DNA of 27,884 nt from an uncultured Campylobacter sp. (GCF_938002845.1 NZ_CALKZP010000041.1:1-27884), one strand, 5' to 3'; positions 1-8,150 are shown, counted from the first letter of the stretch. Notes: generated from the letters alone by a model not told the origin. Numbers and translations are program-made.

Positions 1-99
1 GCCGCAATCAAAAAAGAAGAGATAAAAAAGGCTTATTTCGGGGAGGATTATGTGGGGCCGAAGGTAGAGAACAAAGAGGATAACGTCACCAAAAAGTAG
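1..99 (+). CDS. C-terminal end of an ABC-type ATPase (LptB/LivF-like), partial
   Basis: Frame 1 is open from the window edge to a TAG at 97-99 and gives 32 residues of a protein C-terminus. The stretch IKKAYFGEDY resembles the (V/I)KKxYLGE(D/N)(F/Y) ending of LptB and branched-chain-amino-acid type ABC ATPases; a charged, lysine-rich tail follows. No Walker or signature motif lies inside the window, so the assignment rests on this short ending alone and is tentative. If it is LptB, the protein would power lipopolysaccharide export from the inner membrane. Confidence 0.4.
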   Translation, partial: AAIKKEEIKKAYFGEDYVGPKVENKEDNVTKK

Positions 100-105
100 G
101 CTAAA

Positions 106-413
106 ATGAAGAAAATTTTGCTCGTTAGCGACGACGTCGAGATGCAACTAAACCTCAACGCCGCGCTTTAGCAAGAATTCGGCAAATTTTAAGCCGGCAA
201 AATTCACACGATAACGGGAGTCGGACTCCCGTTATGATCTTCATAGACAGACCATCTCTACGATTTATAAGAAAATTTACTACGCCAAATACGACTACTT
301 TATAATCAAACTTTTACCCAAAAAATTTTATCTCTCGTATTTGGAAGCTGCCGAATTTTATTCGGGAATAAATTTTAACCAAAGCTCGCATCCACTCAGC
401 TCAAAACATAAAA
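106..413 (+). pseudogene. Decayed coding remnant(s), unrecognised
   Basis: An ATG at 106 opens with MKKILLVSDDVEMQ, which looks like the first strand and acidic pair of a response-regulator receiver domain. The frame stops at TAG 169-171, after 21 codons. A second frame, open from about 221 to 412, reads like ordinary protein (KKIYYAKYDYFIIKLLPKK) but has no start. No single intact gene exists here. I read the stretch as debris of one or two old genes upstream of proB; the receiver identity is a guess from about 14 residues. Confidence 0.25.
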
Positions 414-434
414 TTTAAAATAAGCCGTTTTCGA

Positions 435-440
435 TATAAT
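435..440 (+). promoter_or_regulatory. Predicted -10 box for proB
   Basis: A perfect TATAAT sits 23 bases before the proB ATG in AT-rich sequence with no evident -35, as is usual for Campylobacter sigma-70 promoters. GGAG at 454-457 is the ribosome binding site. The predicted leader is only about 15-20 nt. Confidence 0.55.
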
Positions 441-463
441 TTTCAAAAATTTCGGAGCGGAAA

Positions 464-1585
464 ATGGGTAGAAAAGAGCTTCTGAGCGGCGCAAAACGTA
501 TCGTCGTAAAGATCGGTACTTCAACGCTTACCAATGCGGACGGTTCGCTAAATGAGCGGCTCATCAAAAGTCTAGTCGCGCAAATTTGCAAGCTAAAAGA
601 TGCGGGCTTTTGCGTGGCTTTGGTAAGCTCGGGCGCCGTGGGCGCGGGTATGGGGCTGCTCGGTATCGCGCAAAGACCTAAAATTTTAAGCCGCAAGCAG
701 GCTCTAGCGGCGGTCGGACAGGTCGCACTGATGCATCTTTACGAGCGGCTATTTTGGGCGCATGACCGCATTATCGCGCAGCTGCTGTTAAGCCGAGGCG
801 ATTTTAGCGACAGAGCGCGCTATCTTAGCGTGCGAAACGTCTGCGCAGAACTGCTCTCGCGCGGCATCGTGCCGATTATCAACGAAAACGATCCCGTCGT
901 AGCAGACGAACTGAAAGTAGGCGATAATGACACGCTAAGCGCTCTCGTTGCGGGGCTAATCGATGCGGATCTGCTCGTGATTTTAAGCGACATCGACGGG
1001 CTTTACGATAAAAATCCGAGCGAGCATACGGACGCGAAACTTTTAAGCTTTATTGAAAAAATCGACGAGCGCGTCGTCAAAATGGCAGGCGGCGAGGGCA
1101 GTAAATTCGGCACGGGCGGCATGGCGACCAAGATCGCGGCGGCGCAAATGGCAAATCAGATCGGCACTAGTCTGATCATCGCAAACGGGCGGACGGACGG
1201 GATTTTGCTTAAGATAGCGGCGGGCGAGGAGGTCGGCACCCTCTTTAGCGCGGGCGCGGCGCGACTTAGCTCGCGTAAATACTGGCTCGCATACGGCGCG
1301 ATTAGCAAAGGCGCGGTGATTATCGACGCAGGGGCGGCAGAGGCGATAAAATCGGGCAAAAGCCTGCTTGCGGTCGGGATTGCCGAGGTGCGCGGCGAGT
1401 TTGAGCGCGGCGAGATCGTAAACGTCTACGCGACCGACGGCAAGCTGCTGGCGCACGGCATTAGCAACTATTCAAGCTGCGAGCTTGAGCGCATAGCGGG
1501 CGCAAAAAGCGATGAGATAGAGCATGCTTTAGGCTACAAAAGCGACGATGACGCGATCCACGCGGATAATATCGCGCTGCAATGA
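464..1585 (+). CDS. proB: Glutamate 5-kinase
   Basis: ATP-dependent phosphorylation of glutamate to gamma-glutamyl phosphate, the first and normally feedback-controlled step of proline synthesis, in the cytoplasm. The 373 residues match the two-domain form. An amino-acid kinase domain carries VKIGTSTL (15-22), SSGAVGAG (55-62), INENDPV (139-145), LSDIDGLYDKNP (174-185) and GTGGMATKIAAA (216-227). A C-terminal PUA domain covers roughly 277-368. The start is supported by GGAG 7 bases upstream and a TATAAT further up. Its partner proA follows after a small broken gene, so the pair probably forms one proline operon. Nothing looks truncated. Confidence 0.96.
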   Translation: MGRKELLSGAKRIVVKIGTSTLTNADGSLNERLIKSLVAQICKLKDAGFCVALVSSGAVGAGMGLLGIAQRPKILSRKQALAAVGQVALMHLYERLFWAHDRIIAQLLLSRGDFSDRARYLSVRNVCAELLSRGIVPIINENDPVVADELKVGDNDTLSALVAGLIDADLLVILSDIDGLYDKNPSEHTDAKLLSFIEKIDERVVKMAGGEGSKFGTGGMATKIAAAQMANQIGTSLIIANGRTDGILLKIAAGEEVGTLFSAGAARLSSRKYWLAYGAISKGAVIIDAGAAEAIKSGKSLLAVGIAEVRGEFERGEIVNVYATDGKLLAHGISNYSSCELERIAGAKSDEIEHALGYKSDDDAIHADNIALQ

Positions 1586-1633
1586 AATTTTAGCCGTGTT
1601 CTGTGCGTTTAAAATTTCAAACGGAAGGCGTAG

Positions 1634-1856
1634 ATGAAAAAGATTATATTTTTTTGCACTACTCTTGGCGGGCGCGGCGTGGACGGCAAAATTTGACGAA
1701 CCGGACGCCGATAAAAACGGCGAGCTAGACGTTTTTGAACTGCGCGGATATGAGCCGGCGGATTACGTAAAAGCGCTATGCGCGAATTGGAATGAGAAGG
1801 TTGGGCGTAATGCCTGGCGAGTAAGCGAAATTTTGACGCAAGAAAATCCGAAATAA
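1634..1856 (+). pseudogene. Small secreted EF-hand-like protein, frameshifted in a T7 tract
   Basis: The ATG at 1634 starts MKKIIFF and then runs out of frame at a run of seven T (1649-1655), stopping soon after. With six T the product would be a continuous ~73-residue protein: a signal peptide (MKKIIFFALLLAGAAWTA), then mature FDEPDADKNGELDVFELRGY and on to the TAA at 1854-1856. DADKNGELDVFE fits an EF-hand calcium loop, with acidic or amide side chains at loop positions 1, 3, 5, 9 and 12 and Gly at 6. There is one such loop. Without the shift, translation could begin only at TTG 1665, inside the signal peptide. This may be phase variation by slipped-strand mispairing, a true pseudogene or a sequencing error. 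No function is known; calcium binding outside the membrane is inference. Confidence 0.6.
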
Positions 1857-1996
1857 AATGGCCCAAAGCGCGCTAAATTTAAGCCGTCGTGCGCGGATAA
1901 AAATAAGACGCGCAGGAATTTTAGACGCGATAGAAGCGACGCTTGCGGCATTTATATACGCAACACGCTATTTGATTTATAGATTAAGGAGCGAAA

Positions 1997-3256
1997 ATGA
2001 ACGAAATTTTAGAGATCTGTAAGCGCGCAAAGGCCGCTTGCGGCGAGCTTTTGAGACTTGGTAGCAAGGCTAAATTTGAAATTTTAAACGCCGTGGCGGA
2101 CGAGCTGCTCGCGCAAAAGGATGCGATAAAAGCGGCAAACGCCAAAGACCTTGCAAATGGCGAGAGATCAGGCTTGAACGCAGCGCTGCTAGACCGTCTA
2201 AGGCTAACCGACGCCCGTATCGAGGCGATGGCGCAGGGCGTGCGCGAAGTGGCGGGATTTGCAGAGGTCGTGGGCGAAAATCTAGGCGGCTGGAGCCATC
2301 CAAACGGCATGCAAATCAGCCGCGTGCGCGTGCCACTGGGTGTGCTCGGCATCATCTACGAGAGCCGTCCAAACGTCAGTATCGACGCGGCGGCTCTGGC
2401 GCTAAAAAGCGGCAATGCAGCGATCCTGCGAGGCAGTGCAAGCGCGCTAAATTCAAACATCTTTTTAGTAAATTTATTTAACGAAGCCGGGGCGAAATTT
2501 GGCTTACCGACGGGTGCAGTGCAGCTCGTGGAGAGCGCCGAACGCGAAGTAGTGGCGAAAATGGCGAAAATGAGCGAGTATATCGACGTTTTGATACCGC
2601 GCGGCGGCAAGAGCTTAAAAGATTTTATCGCGCAAAACGCGACCGTACCGATCATCATGACGGGTGAGGGAGTTTGCCACATCTTTGTCGATGAGAGCGC
2701 AAATTTGAGCGAAGCGGCAAAGATAATCAAAAACGCCAAAACCCAGCGCCCTAGCGTCTGCAACGCCGTAGAGTGCGTGCTTTTGCATGAGCGCGTGGCG
2801 GGCGAAATTTTGCCTGAGCTTGTGCGCGAAATGCCAGAGGTCGAGTTTCGCGTGAGTTCGGAGCTTTTTAATGCGTGCGAGTCGGAGTTGCGAGGCGCAA
2901 AAAACGTCAAAACGGCTAGCGAGAGCGACTTTGGCGCCGAGTTTTTGGATCTCGTGCTAGCCGTGCGCGCCGTGCGGGATACGGGTGAGGCGATCAGCTT
3001 TATAAACGCGCATTCTAGCGGCCATTCGGACGCGATTTTAAGCGCCGATTATGCAAACATCGAGCGGTTTTTAAACGAGGTCGGTAGCGCGGTCGTCTAC
3101 GCCAACGCTTCGACGCGTTTTAGCGACGGCAGCGAGTTTGGATTCGGCGGCGAGATCGGCATCAGCACGCAAAAGCTGCACGCCAGAGGGCCGATGGGGG
3201 TGAGGGAGCTCACGACCTACAAATACGTCGTCCGCGGAGGCGGACAAATTCGTTAG
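1997..3256 (+). CDS. proA: Gamma-glutamyl phosphate reductase (glutamate-5-semialdehyde dehydrogenase)
   Basis: NADPH-dependent reduction of gamma-glutamyl phosphate to glutamate-5-semialdehyde, the second step of proline synthesis; it acts directly after ProB. The 419 residues are the usual family length. Visible motifs are the cofactor-domain YESRPNV (121-127), LRGS (144-147) and the catalytic cysteine C255 in PSVCNA. The C-terminus contains the family block FGFGGEIGIST. The start is fixed by TTAAGGAG at 1984-1991, 5 bases before the ATG. The gene lies 140 bases after the EF-hand remnant and is followed by a hairpin and a clear terminator. Confidence 0.96.
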   Translation: MNEILEICKRAKAACGELLRLGSKAKFEILNAVADELLAQKDAIKAANAKDLANGERSGLNAALLDRLRLTDARIEAMAQGVREVAGFAEVVGENLGGWSHPNGMQISRVRVPLGVLGIIYESRPNVSIDAAALALKSGNAAILRGSASALNSNIFLVNLFNEAGAKFGLPTGAVQLVESAEREVVAKMAKMSEYIDVLIPRGGKSLKDFIAQNATVPIIMTGEGVCHIFVDESANLSEAAKIIKNAKTQRPSVCNAVECVLLHERVAGEILPELVREMPEVEFRVSSELFNACESELRGAKNVKTASESDFGAEFLDLVLAVRAVRDTGEAISFINAHSSGHSDAILSADYANIERFLNEVGSAVVYANASTRFSDGSEFGFGGEIGISTQKLHARGPMGVRELTTYKYVVRGGGQIR

Positions 3257-3284
3257 CGGCTCGTCTTTTTCTAAAAGGCTTATC

Positions 3285-3329
3285 TTGCGAGCGCTTTTGA
3301 GAGAAATTTTGCTTCTCTTGCGCTCGCAA
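3285..3329 (+). repeat. Long imperfect hairpin after proA
   Basis: TTGCGAGCGC (3285-3294) is the perfect inverse of GCGCTCGCAA (3320-3329). An inner pair, AGAGAA (3300-3305) with TTCTCT (3313-3318), lengthens the stem. No T-run follows, so it is not a classic terminator. It may protect the proA mRNA end or act with the terminator at 3412. Confidence 0.55.
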
Positions 3330-3411
3330 CTGCAAGCAGAAGTCTAGCTTGCGCAAAATTTTAGCTTCTAACTCAAAAAAATCGCCTCGAAATACTTGCA
3401 AATTTTATTTT

Positions 3412-3445
3412 GTATCGCAGGCCAAATTCGGTCTGCGATACTTTT
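3412..3445 (+). terminator. Rho-independent terminator of the proline operon
   Basis: GTATCGCAGGCC (3412-3423) pairs with GGTCTGCGATAC (3430-3441) through 12 positions with one G-U, around the loop AAATTC, and is followed by TTTT. It lies 155 bases after proA and isolates it from the transporter genes. Confidence 0.75.
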
Positions 3446-3589
3446 ATCAAATAAACTTGAAATTTTATAAATCACCTCTGTCAGAATTTTAAAAATATAT
3501 GACGCTAAAGCTTTGCCATACAGGCGAAATTTTGTATCACGTCTTACTAAAATTTAAAATTTTTAATAAAAATTATATATTCCGCACGA

Positions 3590-3595
3590 TATAAT
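3590..3595 (+). promoter_or_regulatory. Predicted -10 box for the amino-acid transporter operon
   Basis: TATAAT 49 bases upstream of the first binding-protein gene, after a T/A-rich stretch at 3540-3580 that may stand in for a -35. AAGGAGAT at 3634-3641 is a strong ribosome binding site. The rest of the 3257-3644 gap holds only the two hairpins listed above. Confidence 0.55.
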
Positions 3596-3644
3596 CGCGC
3601 ATCTGCTCGCAGCGCGAGCGATAGCTAAATTTCAAGGAGATGTA

Positions 3645-4388
3645 ATGAAAATATTTAAAGCCCTGCTCGCAACAGCGCTGATCACCGCCACCATAAGCGC
3701 TAAGACGCTCAAAGAGGGCACGCTCGTAATAGCCACAGAGGGGACTTACTCGCCGTATTCTTTCTATGACGAGAAAAATAATCTTACCGGCTTTGATGTC
3801 GATATCGCTCGCGCACTAGCAAAAGAGCTAGGGCTAAAGGCGGAATTTTTAACCGCGCCGTGGGATGCGATGCTCGCGGCATTTGACGCAGGCAAAGCAG
3901 ACATAGCGATGAATCAAGTAAGCATCACGCAGGAGCGCAAGAAAAAATATAATTTCAGCGAGCCTTATACCGTGGCTTATGCTGCGCTAGTAGTGCGAGC
4001 TGACAATGAAGGGATTAAGAGTTTTGCGGATCTTAAAGGCAAAAAAAGCGTCCACTCCGCTACCAGTAACTGGGCTGACATGGCGCGCAGCTATGGCGCC
4101 GAGATCGTTACAGCAGACGGATTTAGCAAGGGCGTGGAGCTTATCATAGCTCGTCGCGCAGACGCTACGATCAACGACAACATCACATTTTTCGACTATA
4201 TGAAGCAGCGCCCAAACGCCCCGCTAAAGATCGCAGCTCAAGGCAATGAGCCGATCTATTCCGCCGTGCTGCTTAAAAAGGACGACGAGCTGACGGCGCA
4301 GATAAATTCCGCGCTAAAATCGCTAAAGCAAAAAGGCGTGCTGAAAGAAATTTCACTTAAATATTTTGGCAAAGACATTACGGAATAA
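3645..4388 (+). CDS. Periplasmic amino-acid-binding protein, family 3 (copy 1)
   Basis: Substrate-capture subunit of a polar amino-acid ABC importer. Residues 1-19 form a Sec signal peptide ending near TISA, with no lipobox cysteine, so the protein should be soluble in the periplasm. The mature part is a two-lobed family 3 binding domain, with ATEGTYSPYSF, GFDVDIARAL, TAPWDAMLAAFDAGKAD and NQVSITQERKKKYNFSEPY. The last block and overall pattern resemble cystine-binding proteins such as E. coli FliY/TcyJ. The length of 247 residues is typical. It is first in a five-gene run and is a close tandem paralogue of the next gene. The cystine or cysteine substrate is inferred from family resemblance and the PLP enzyme downstream; it could bind another amino acid. 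Confidence 0.88.
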   Translation: MKIFKALLATALITATISAKTLKEGTLVIATEGTYSPYSFYDEKNNLTGFDVDIARALAKELGLKAEFLTAPWDAMLAAFDAGKADIAMNQVSITQERKKKYNFSEPYTVAYAALVVRADNEGIKSFADLKGKKSVHSATSNWADMARSYGAEIVTADGFSKGVELIIARRADATINDNITFFDYMKQRPNAPLKIAAQGNEPIYSAVLLKKDDELTAQINSALKSLKQKGVLKEISLKYFGKDITE

Positions 4389-4420
4389 ATTCTACGACCG
4401 CTTAGTTGAAGCGTGGAATT
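4388..4420 (+). repeat. Hairpin between the two binding-protein genes
   Basis: AATTC (4388-4392) and CGCTT (4399-4403) pair with AAGCG (4409-4413) and GAATT (4416-4420), giving a two-part stem right at the copy 1 stop. With the 93-base gap, it could make copy 1 more abundant than the downstream transporter genes by partial termination or mRNA protection. That role is inference. Confidence 0.35.
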
Positions 4421-4481
4421 TTAAACTTAGCTGAGCGGAATTTTGCATTTTAAATTTCGCTCATAAAATTTTGGAGGAATT

Positions 4482-5231
4482 ATGAAAAATTTAATAAAAA
4501 CTTTGCTTGCGTGCGCGCTTTTAATATGCGGCGCAAACTCTAAAACACTACGCGAAGGCACGCTTAAAGTAGCTACGGAAGGCACCTTTTCGCCATTTTC
4601 GTATTATAACGACAAAAATGAGCTCGTAGGATACGACGTAGATGTCGCGCGCGCAGTCGCCGAAAAGCTTGGTCTAAAAATAGAATTTCTAACCGCGCCT
4701 TGGGATGCGATGCTTGCAGCATTTGATGCAGGCAAGGCAGACGCTGTGTTTAATCAAGTAAGCATTACTGATGAGCGCAAGAAAAAATATGAGTATTCTG
4801 TGCCCTACACCGTCGTTTACGGAGCTATTATCGTGCATAAAGATAACAACGACATTAAAAGCTTCGAGGATTTAAAAGGCAAGAAAAATGCAGACTCCGC
4901 TACCAGCAACTGGGCACAAGTCGCTAAAAAATACGGCGCGCAAAACGTAACTGTAGATAGTTTCGCTAAAAGTATGGAGCTGCTGATCGCTCGCCGCGTA
5001 GATACCGTCGTGCGCGATAATACCGTATTTTACGACTTTTTAAAACAACGTCCGGACGCTCCGATTAAGATCGCCGCAAAGCTAAAAGACGTCGATTATA
5101 GCGCTGCGATCGTGCAGAAGGGCAATAAAGAGCTCGCAGATCAAATCAGCAAAGCCTTAAACGAACTCAAAGCCGAAGGCAGGCTAAAAGAAATTTCGCT
5201 TAAATATTTCGGCAAAGATGTGAGTGAATGA
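4482..5231 (+). CDS. Periplasmic amino-acid-binding protein, family 3 (copy 2)
   Basis: Second substrate-binding subunit for the importer, 249 residues. It aligns with copy 1 along its whole length, sharing the TAPWDAMLAAFDAGKAD and TSNWA blocks and the C-terminal EISLKYFGKD. The signal peptide (about 1-21) includes LLIC and LLAC, but neither is a good lipobox, so a soluble protein is more likely than a lipoprotein. The start follows a strong GGAGG at 4472-4476. Its TGA overlaps the permease ATG (ATGA), implying translational coupling, so this copy is the more obvious partner of the permease. The differences from copy 1 suggest related but distinct ligands. Confidence 0.88.
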   Translation: MKNLIKTLLACALLICGANSKTLREGTLKVATEGTFSPFSYYNDKNELVGYDVDVARAVAEKLGLKIEFLTAPWDAMLAAFDAGKADAVFNQVSITDERKKKYEYSVPYTVVYGAIIVHKDNNDIKSFEDLKGKKNADSATSNWAQVAKKYGAQNVTVDSFAKSMELLIARRVDTVVRDNTVFYDFLKQRPDAPIKIAAKLKDVDYSAAIVQKGNKELADQISKALNELKAEGRLKEISLKYFGKDVSE

Positions 5232-5896
5232 ACGAAACAAGCAGAATTCTAGAGCTTGTTAGCAGCTCGCTAGAGCCGATGGCGCTAGCCCTGCTGCAAG
5301 TTACGATCCCGCTTACGATAATCTCATTTCTGCTCGGGCTCGTGCTTGCGGTGCTGACGGCGGTCGCACGCATCGCAAATTTTAAAATTTTAAAGCAGCT
5401 AAGCGAAATTTATATTTGGATTTTTCGCGGCACTCCGCTTTTGGTGCAGCTTTTTATCGTCTATTTCGGACTTCCAATCGTTGGGATCACACTTGATGTT
5501 TGGGCTGCTGCGATCATTACCTTTAGCCTCAATATCGGCGCTTACGCTTCAGAGGCGGTGCGAGCTGCGATCCTATCAGTGCCAAAGGGACAATGGGAGG
5601 CGGCTACCTCTTTAGGCATGAGCTACGCTCAAATTCTGCGCCGCATTATTGCTCCGCAAGCAGCGCGCATATCGCTGCCGCCGCTATCAAATATATTTAT
5701 CTCTACGCTTAAAGATACCTCGCTCGTAGCCTCGATTACGATGGTTGATATGTTTATGGTCGCTCAACGTATCGCCGCACGGGCATTCGATCCGCTTACG
5801 CTATACGTGCTGGCGGCGCTATTTTATCTAGCAGTCTGCACCCTTCTTACGTTCTTGCAATCCAAGTTAGAGCGACGATTTTCAAGGTTCGTGTGA
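5228..5896 (+). CDS. Amino-acid ABC transporter permease (HisM/GlnP type)
   Basis: Inner-membrane channel subunit of the importer, expected to dimerise. The 222 residues have about five hydrophobic helices. Diagnostic blocks are the family FRGTPLLVQLF (66-76) and the cytoplasmic EAA loop at about 121-150 (EAATSLGM...IIAPQA), which docks onto the ATPase. It overlaps the upstream binding-protein gene by 4 bases and the ATPase gene by 1-4 bases, so the three should be made together. The architecture fits cystine, glutamine or histidine-type importers; the sequence does not settle the substrate. Confidence 0.92.
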   Translation: MNETSRILELVSSSLEPMALALLQVTIPLTIISFLLGLVLAVLTAVARIANFKILKQLSEIYIWIFRGTPLLVQLFIVYFGLPIVGITLDVWAAAIITFSLNIGAYASEAVRAAILSVPKGQWEAATSLGMSYAQILRRIIAPQAARISLPPLSNIFISTLKDTSLVASITMVDMFMVAQRIAARAFDPLTLYVLAALFYLAVCTLLTFLQSKLERRFSRFV

Positions 5897-6630
5897 TGAT
5901 AAAATTTACGAACTTAACTAAGCGCTTCGGCGATCACGTCGTGCTAAATGGGCTAAGCTTAGAATTTCGCGACGGGCAAACGACAGTGATTTTAGGAAGC
6001 TCCGGCTCCGGCAAATCTACGATGCTGCGCTGCATAAATCTGCTCGAAATTCCAAGCGGCGGCGAGCTACAGCTAGGCGAGTTTAAGATAAATTTCGATG
6101 CTCCGCATAAAACAAGCGAATATCATCCATTCCGCGCGCATACGGGCATGGTTTTTCAAAGCTTCAATCTCTTTCCGCACCTCAACGTCTTGCAAAACGT
6201 CATCGAAGCACCCGTACACGTGCTAAAGCAGCCACGCGAGCTTGCCGAGGCAAATGCAATGGCTCTACTAAAAAAGGTCGGCATGGCGGATAAAGCTGGC
6301 GCGTATCCGGCTCGCCTCTCCGGCGGTCAGAGCCAGCGCGTGGCGATCGCGCGAGCGCTTGCGATGCAGCCTGAGTTTTTGCTGCTGGATGAGCCTACGA
6401 GTGCGCTTGATCCCGAGCTTGAGGCGCAGGTGCTAAAGACTATAGCCGAGCTTGCCGCAGAGGATCGCTCGCTTATCATCGTCACGCACAATATGGGCTT
6501 TGCACGCAAGATCGCAGATAGAATTTTATTCTTAGACGGCGGAGTTATCGCATTCGACGGCGACGCAGAGGAATTCTTCGGTAGCGGCGACGAGCGCATA
6601 GCTAAATTTATCGGAGCGATGAGCTTTTAA
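5893..6630 (+). CDS. Polar amino-acid ABC transporter ATPase
   Basis: Cytoplasmic ATPase that drives the importer. All motifs are present: Walker A GSSGSGKST (35-43), Q-loop VFQSFNLF, signature LSGGQSQRVAIARALA, Walker B LLLDEPTSALD and the switch histidine in VTHNMGF. At 245 residues it is the normal size of the GlnQ/HisP class. Translation starts either at GTG 5893, which gives a GTGA overlap with the permease, or at ATG 5896. The choice changes one residue. Codon use and GC look like the neighbours. Confidence 0.95.
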   Translation: MMIKFTNLTKRFGDHVVLNGLSLEFRDGQTTVILGSSGSGKSTMLRCINLLEIPSGGELQLGEFKINFDAPHKTSEYHPFRAHTGMVFQSFNLFPHLNVLQNVIEAPVHVLKQPRELAEANAMALLKKVGMADKAGAYPARLSGGQSQRVAIARALAMQPEFLLLDEPTSALDPELEAQVLKTIAELAAEDRSLIIVTHNMGFARKIADRILFLDGGVIAFDGDAEEFFGSGDERIAKFIGAMSF

Positions 6631-6655
6631 ATCCATTAAATTTTAAGGAGAAAAG

Positions 6656-7792
6656 ATGAAAATAGATACCCTAATCGTAAAGGGCATAGAGGCTAAGTCC
6701 AACCCTCACAACGCGGTGATTCCGCCGATATATCTAGCCAGCACCTTCGTGCAAGAAAGCCTGGATGATTTCGGCAAATACGCCTATTCACGCGGCGCAA
6801 ATCCTACGCGCAACGCCTTCGAGGAACTTTTCGCAAAATTTGAAGGCAGCAAATACGCCTTCGCGCTAGCCTCGGGAATGGCGGCTACGAGCGCTGCGTT
6901 TGCGCTGCTTAAAAGCGGCGATCGCGTGCTGCTAAATAATAACGTCTACGGTGGCACCTATCGCTACGTAAGCGGGATTTTTAAAAATCAAGGGATCAAT
7001 TACGACTTGGTGGACGATCTAAATTTGATGACCGAAATTCCAAGCGACGTTAAAATGGTCTTCATCGAAACGCCCTCAAATCCGCTTTTGCGCGTAACCG
7101 ACATTGAGCGCATCAGCGAGCTCGCGCATAAAAACGGCGCGCTTGTGGTGATGGATAATACCTTCTTAACCCCGTATTATCAGCGCCCGCTAGAGCACGG
7201 CGCAGACGTCGTAGTTTATAGCGCGACCAAATACATAGGCGGGCATGCCGATCTGATCGCCGGCATCGTTACGACGAATGACGACGAGCTTGCCGCAAGA
7301 ATTCAGTTTATGAAAAACACTCTGGGCGCGACGCTATCGCCTACCGACGCGTATTCGCTCATACGCGGGCTTAAAACACTAAGCGTGCGCTTCGACCGTC
7401 AGAGCGAAAATACGCTAAAGATAATAGAATTTTTACGCGGCAATCCTGCGGTAGAGGCGGTAAATTTCGCAGGCTCGCATTCTGAGAGCGAGAAAAAGAT
7501 ACAAGATCGCCAAGCCAGCGGCATCGGAGCGGTCATCTCGCTGGTACTTAAGCCGCAATACGACTATAAAACCTTTGCGCGCAGCCTTGAGCTATTTGAT
7601 CTAGCCGTGAGCCTGGGCGGCGTAGAGAGCCTGATCTGCCACCCCGCGTCGATGACGCATGAGAGCTATCCGCGCGAGCTGCAAGAGCGCATCGGCATCA
7701 GTCAAAATTTGCTGCGCCTAGCCATAGGCATCGAAAACGCCGACGATCTCATAGCAGACCTTACCGCCGCGCTAGAAAAATCTAAAAAATAG
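6656..7792 (+). CDS. Cys/Met-metabolism PLP enzyme (cystathionine synthase/lyase family)
   Basis: A 378-residue pyridoxal-phosphate enzyme of the trans-sulfuration family. Visible are YSRGANPTR (44-52), the cofactor-stacking ASGMAA (72-77), ETPSNP (138-143), the aspartate in MDNTF (166-170), the PLP lysine K192 in SATKY, and the C-terminal SLGGVESL and THESYP blocks. Cystathionine gamma-synthase, cystathionine beta- or gamma-lyase and methionine gamma-lyase share these motifs, so the exact reaction is open. AAGGAG lies 7 bases before the ATG and the gap to the ATPase gene is 25 bases, so it belongs to the transporter operon. This suggests that imported cystine, cysteine or a relative is processed here. 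Confidence 0.88.
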   Translation: MKIDTLIVKGIEAKSNPHNAVIPPIYLASTFVQESLDDFGKYAYSRGANPTRNAFEELFAKFEGSKYAFALASGMAATSAAFALLKSGDRVLLNNNVYGGTYRYVSGIFKNQGINYDLVDDLNLMTEIPSDVKMVFIETPSNPLLRVTDIERISELAHKNGALVVMDNTFLTPYYQRPLEHGADVVVYSATKYIGGHADLIAGIVTTNDDELAARIQFMKNTLGATLSPTDAYSLIRGLKTLSVRFDRQSENTLKIIEFLRGNPAVEAVNFAGSHSESEKKIQDRQASGIGAVISLVLKPQYDYKTFARSLELFDLAVSLGGVESLICHPASMTHESYPRELQERIGISQNLLRLAIGIENADDLIADLTAALEKSKK

Positions 7793-7806
7793 GCGGCGCG
7801 AAATTT

Positions 7807-7858
7807 GCGCAAGCTCGCGAAATTTCTATACAGGCTTGTAAAATTTACGCGAGCGCGC
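7807..7858 (+). repeat. Hairpin just after the PLP enzyme gene
   Basis: GCGC (7807-7810) and GCTCGCGAAATTT (7813-7825) pair with AAATTTACGCGAGC (7841-7854) and GCGC (7855-7858), with one bulged base in the main stem. It begins 15 bases after the stop and probably marks the transcript end, though no T-run follows. Confidence 0.5.
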
Positions 7859-7887
7859 AGAATTCATGCCAAAATTTAGTCCGAAAT

Positions 7888-7938
7888 CCTTATAGCTTCG
7901 CTCGTGAAGCTATAAGGGCGCCGGTTTTTACGGACCGG
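7888..7938 (+). terminator. Tandem hairpins, possible operon terminator
   Basis: CCTTATAGCTTC (7888-7899) and GAAGCTATAAGG (7906-7917) form a perfect 12-bp stem with a 6-base loop. A second stem, CCGGT (7921-7925) with ACCGG (7934-7938), follows. GTCCG at 7880-7884 and CGGAC at 7931-7935 could pair around the first stem in an alternative fold. The first stem has no T-run directly after it, so terminator versus structured RNA is undecided. Confidence 0.45.
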
Positions 7939-8150
7939 CACGCAGGGTGGGTTTAAAAAGACCTCCTACCGCTCATTTCATTTTCTAAAAATTCCTTTTC
8001 GCAAAACCTATGTCTATTTTCTCGCGGGCTAAATTTTGTATGAATTTTCACTCGTTAAATTTCACGAGGGACGCGGCTTTGCGTAAAATTTAAATTTAAA
8101 AATTCTGCCACTACGGCGTTGAAATGAAATTTTAATTTATATGCACGGCA

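Noticed and set aside
1858..2022. 54-codon frame MAQSALNLSRRARIKIRR... overlapping the start of proA
   Set aside because: No ribosome site, overlap with the proA start in another frame, and no recognisable similarity; chance is more likely.
7880..7980. SRP RNA, tRNA or rRNA fragment in the structured gap
   Set aside because: None of the conserved loops (GGTTCRA T-loop, SRP GGAA core) is present.
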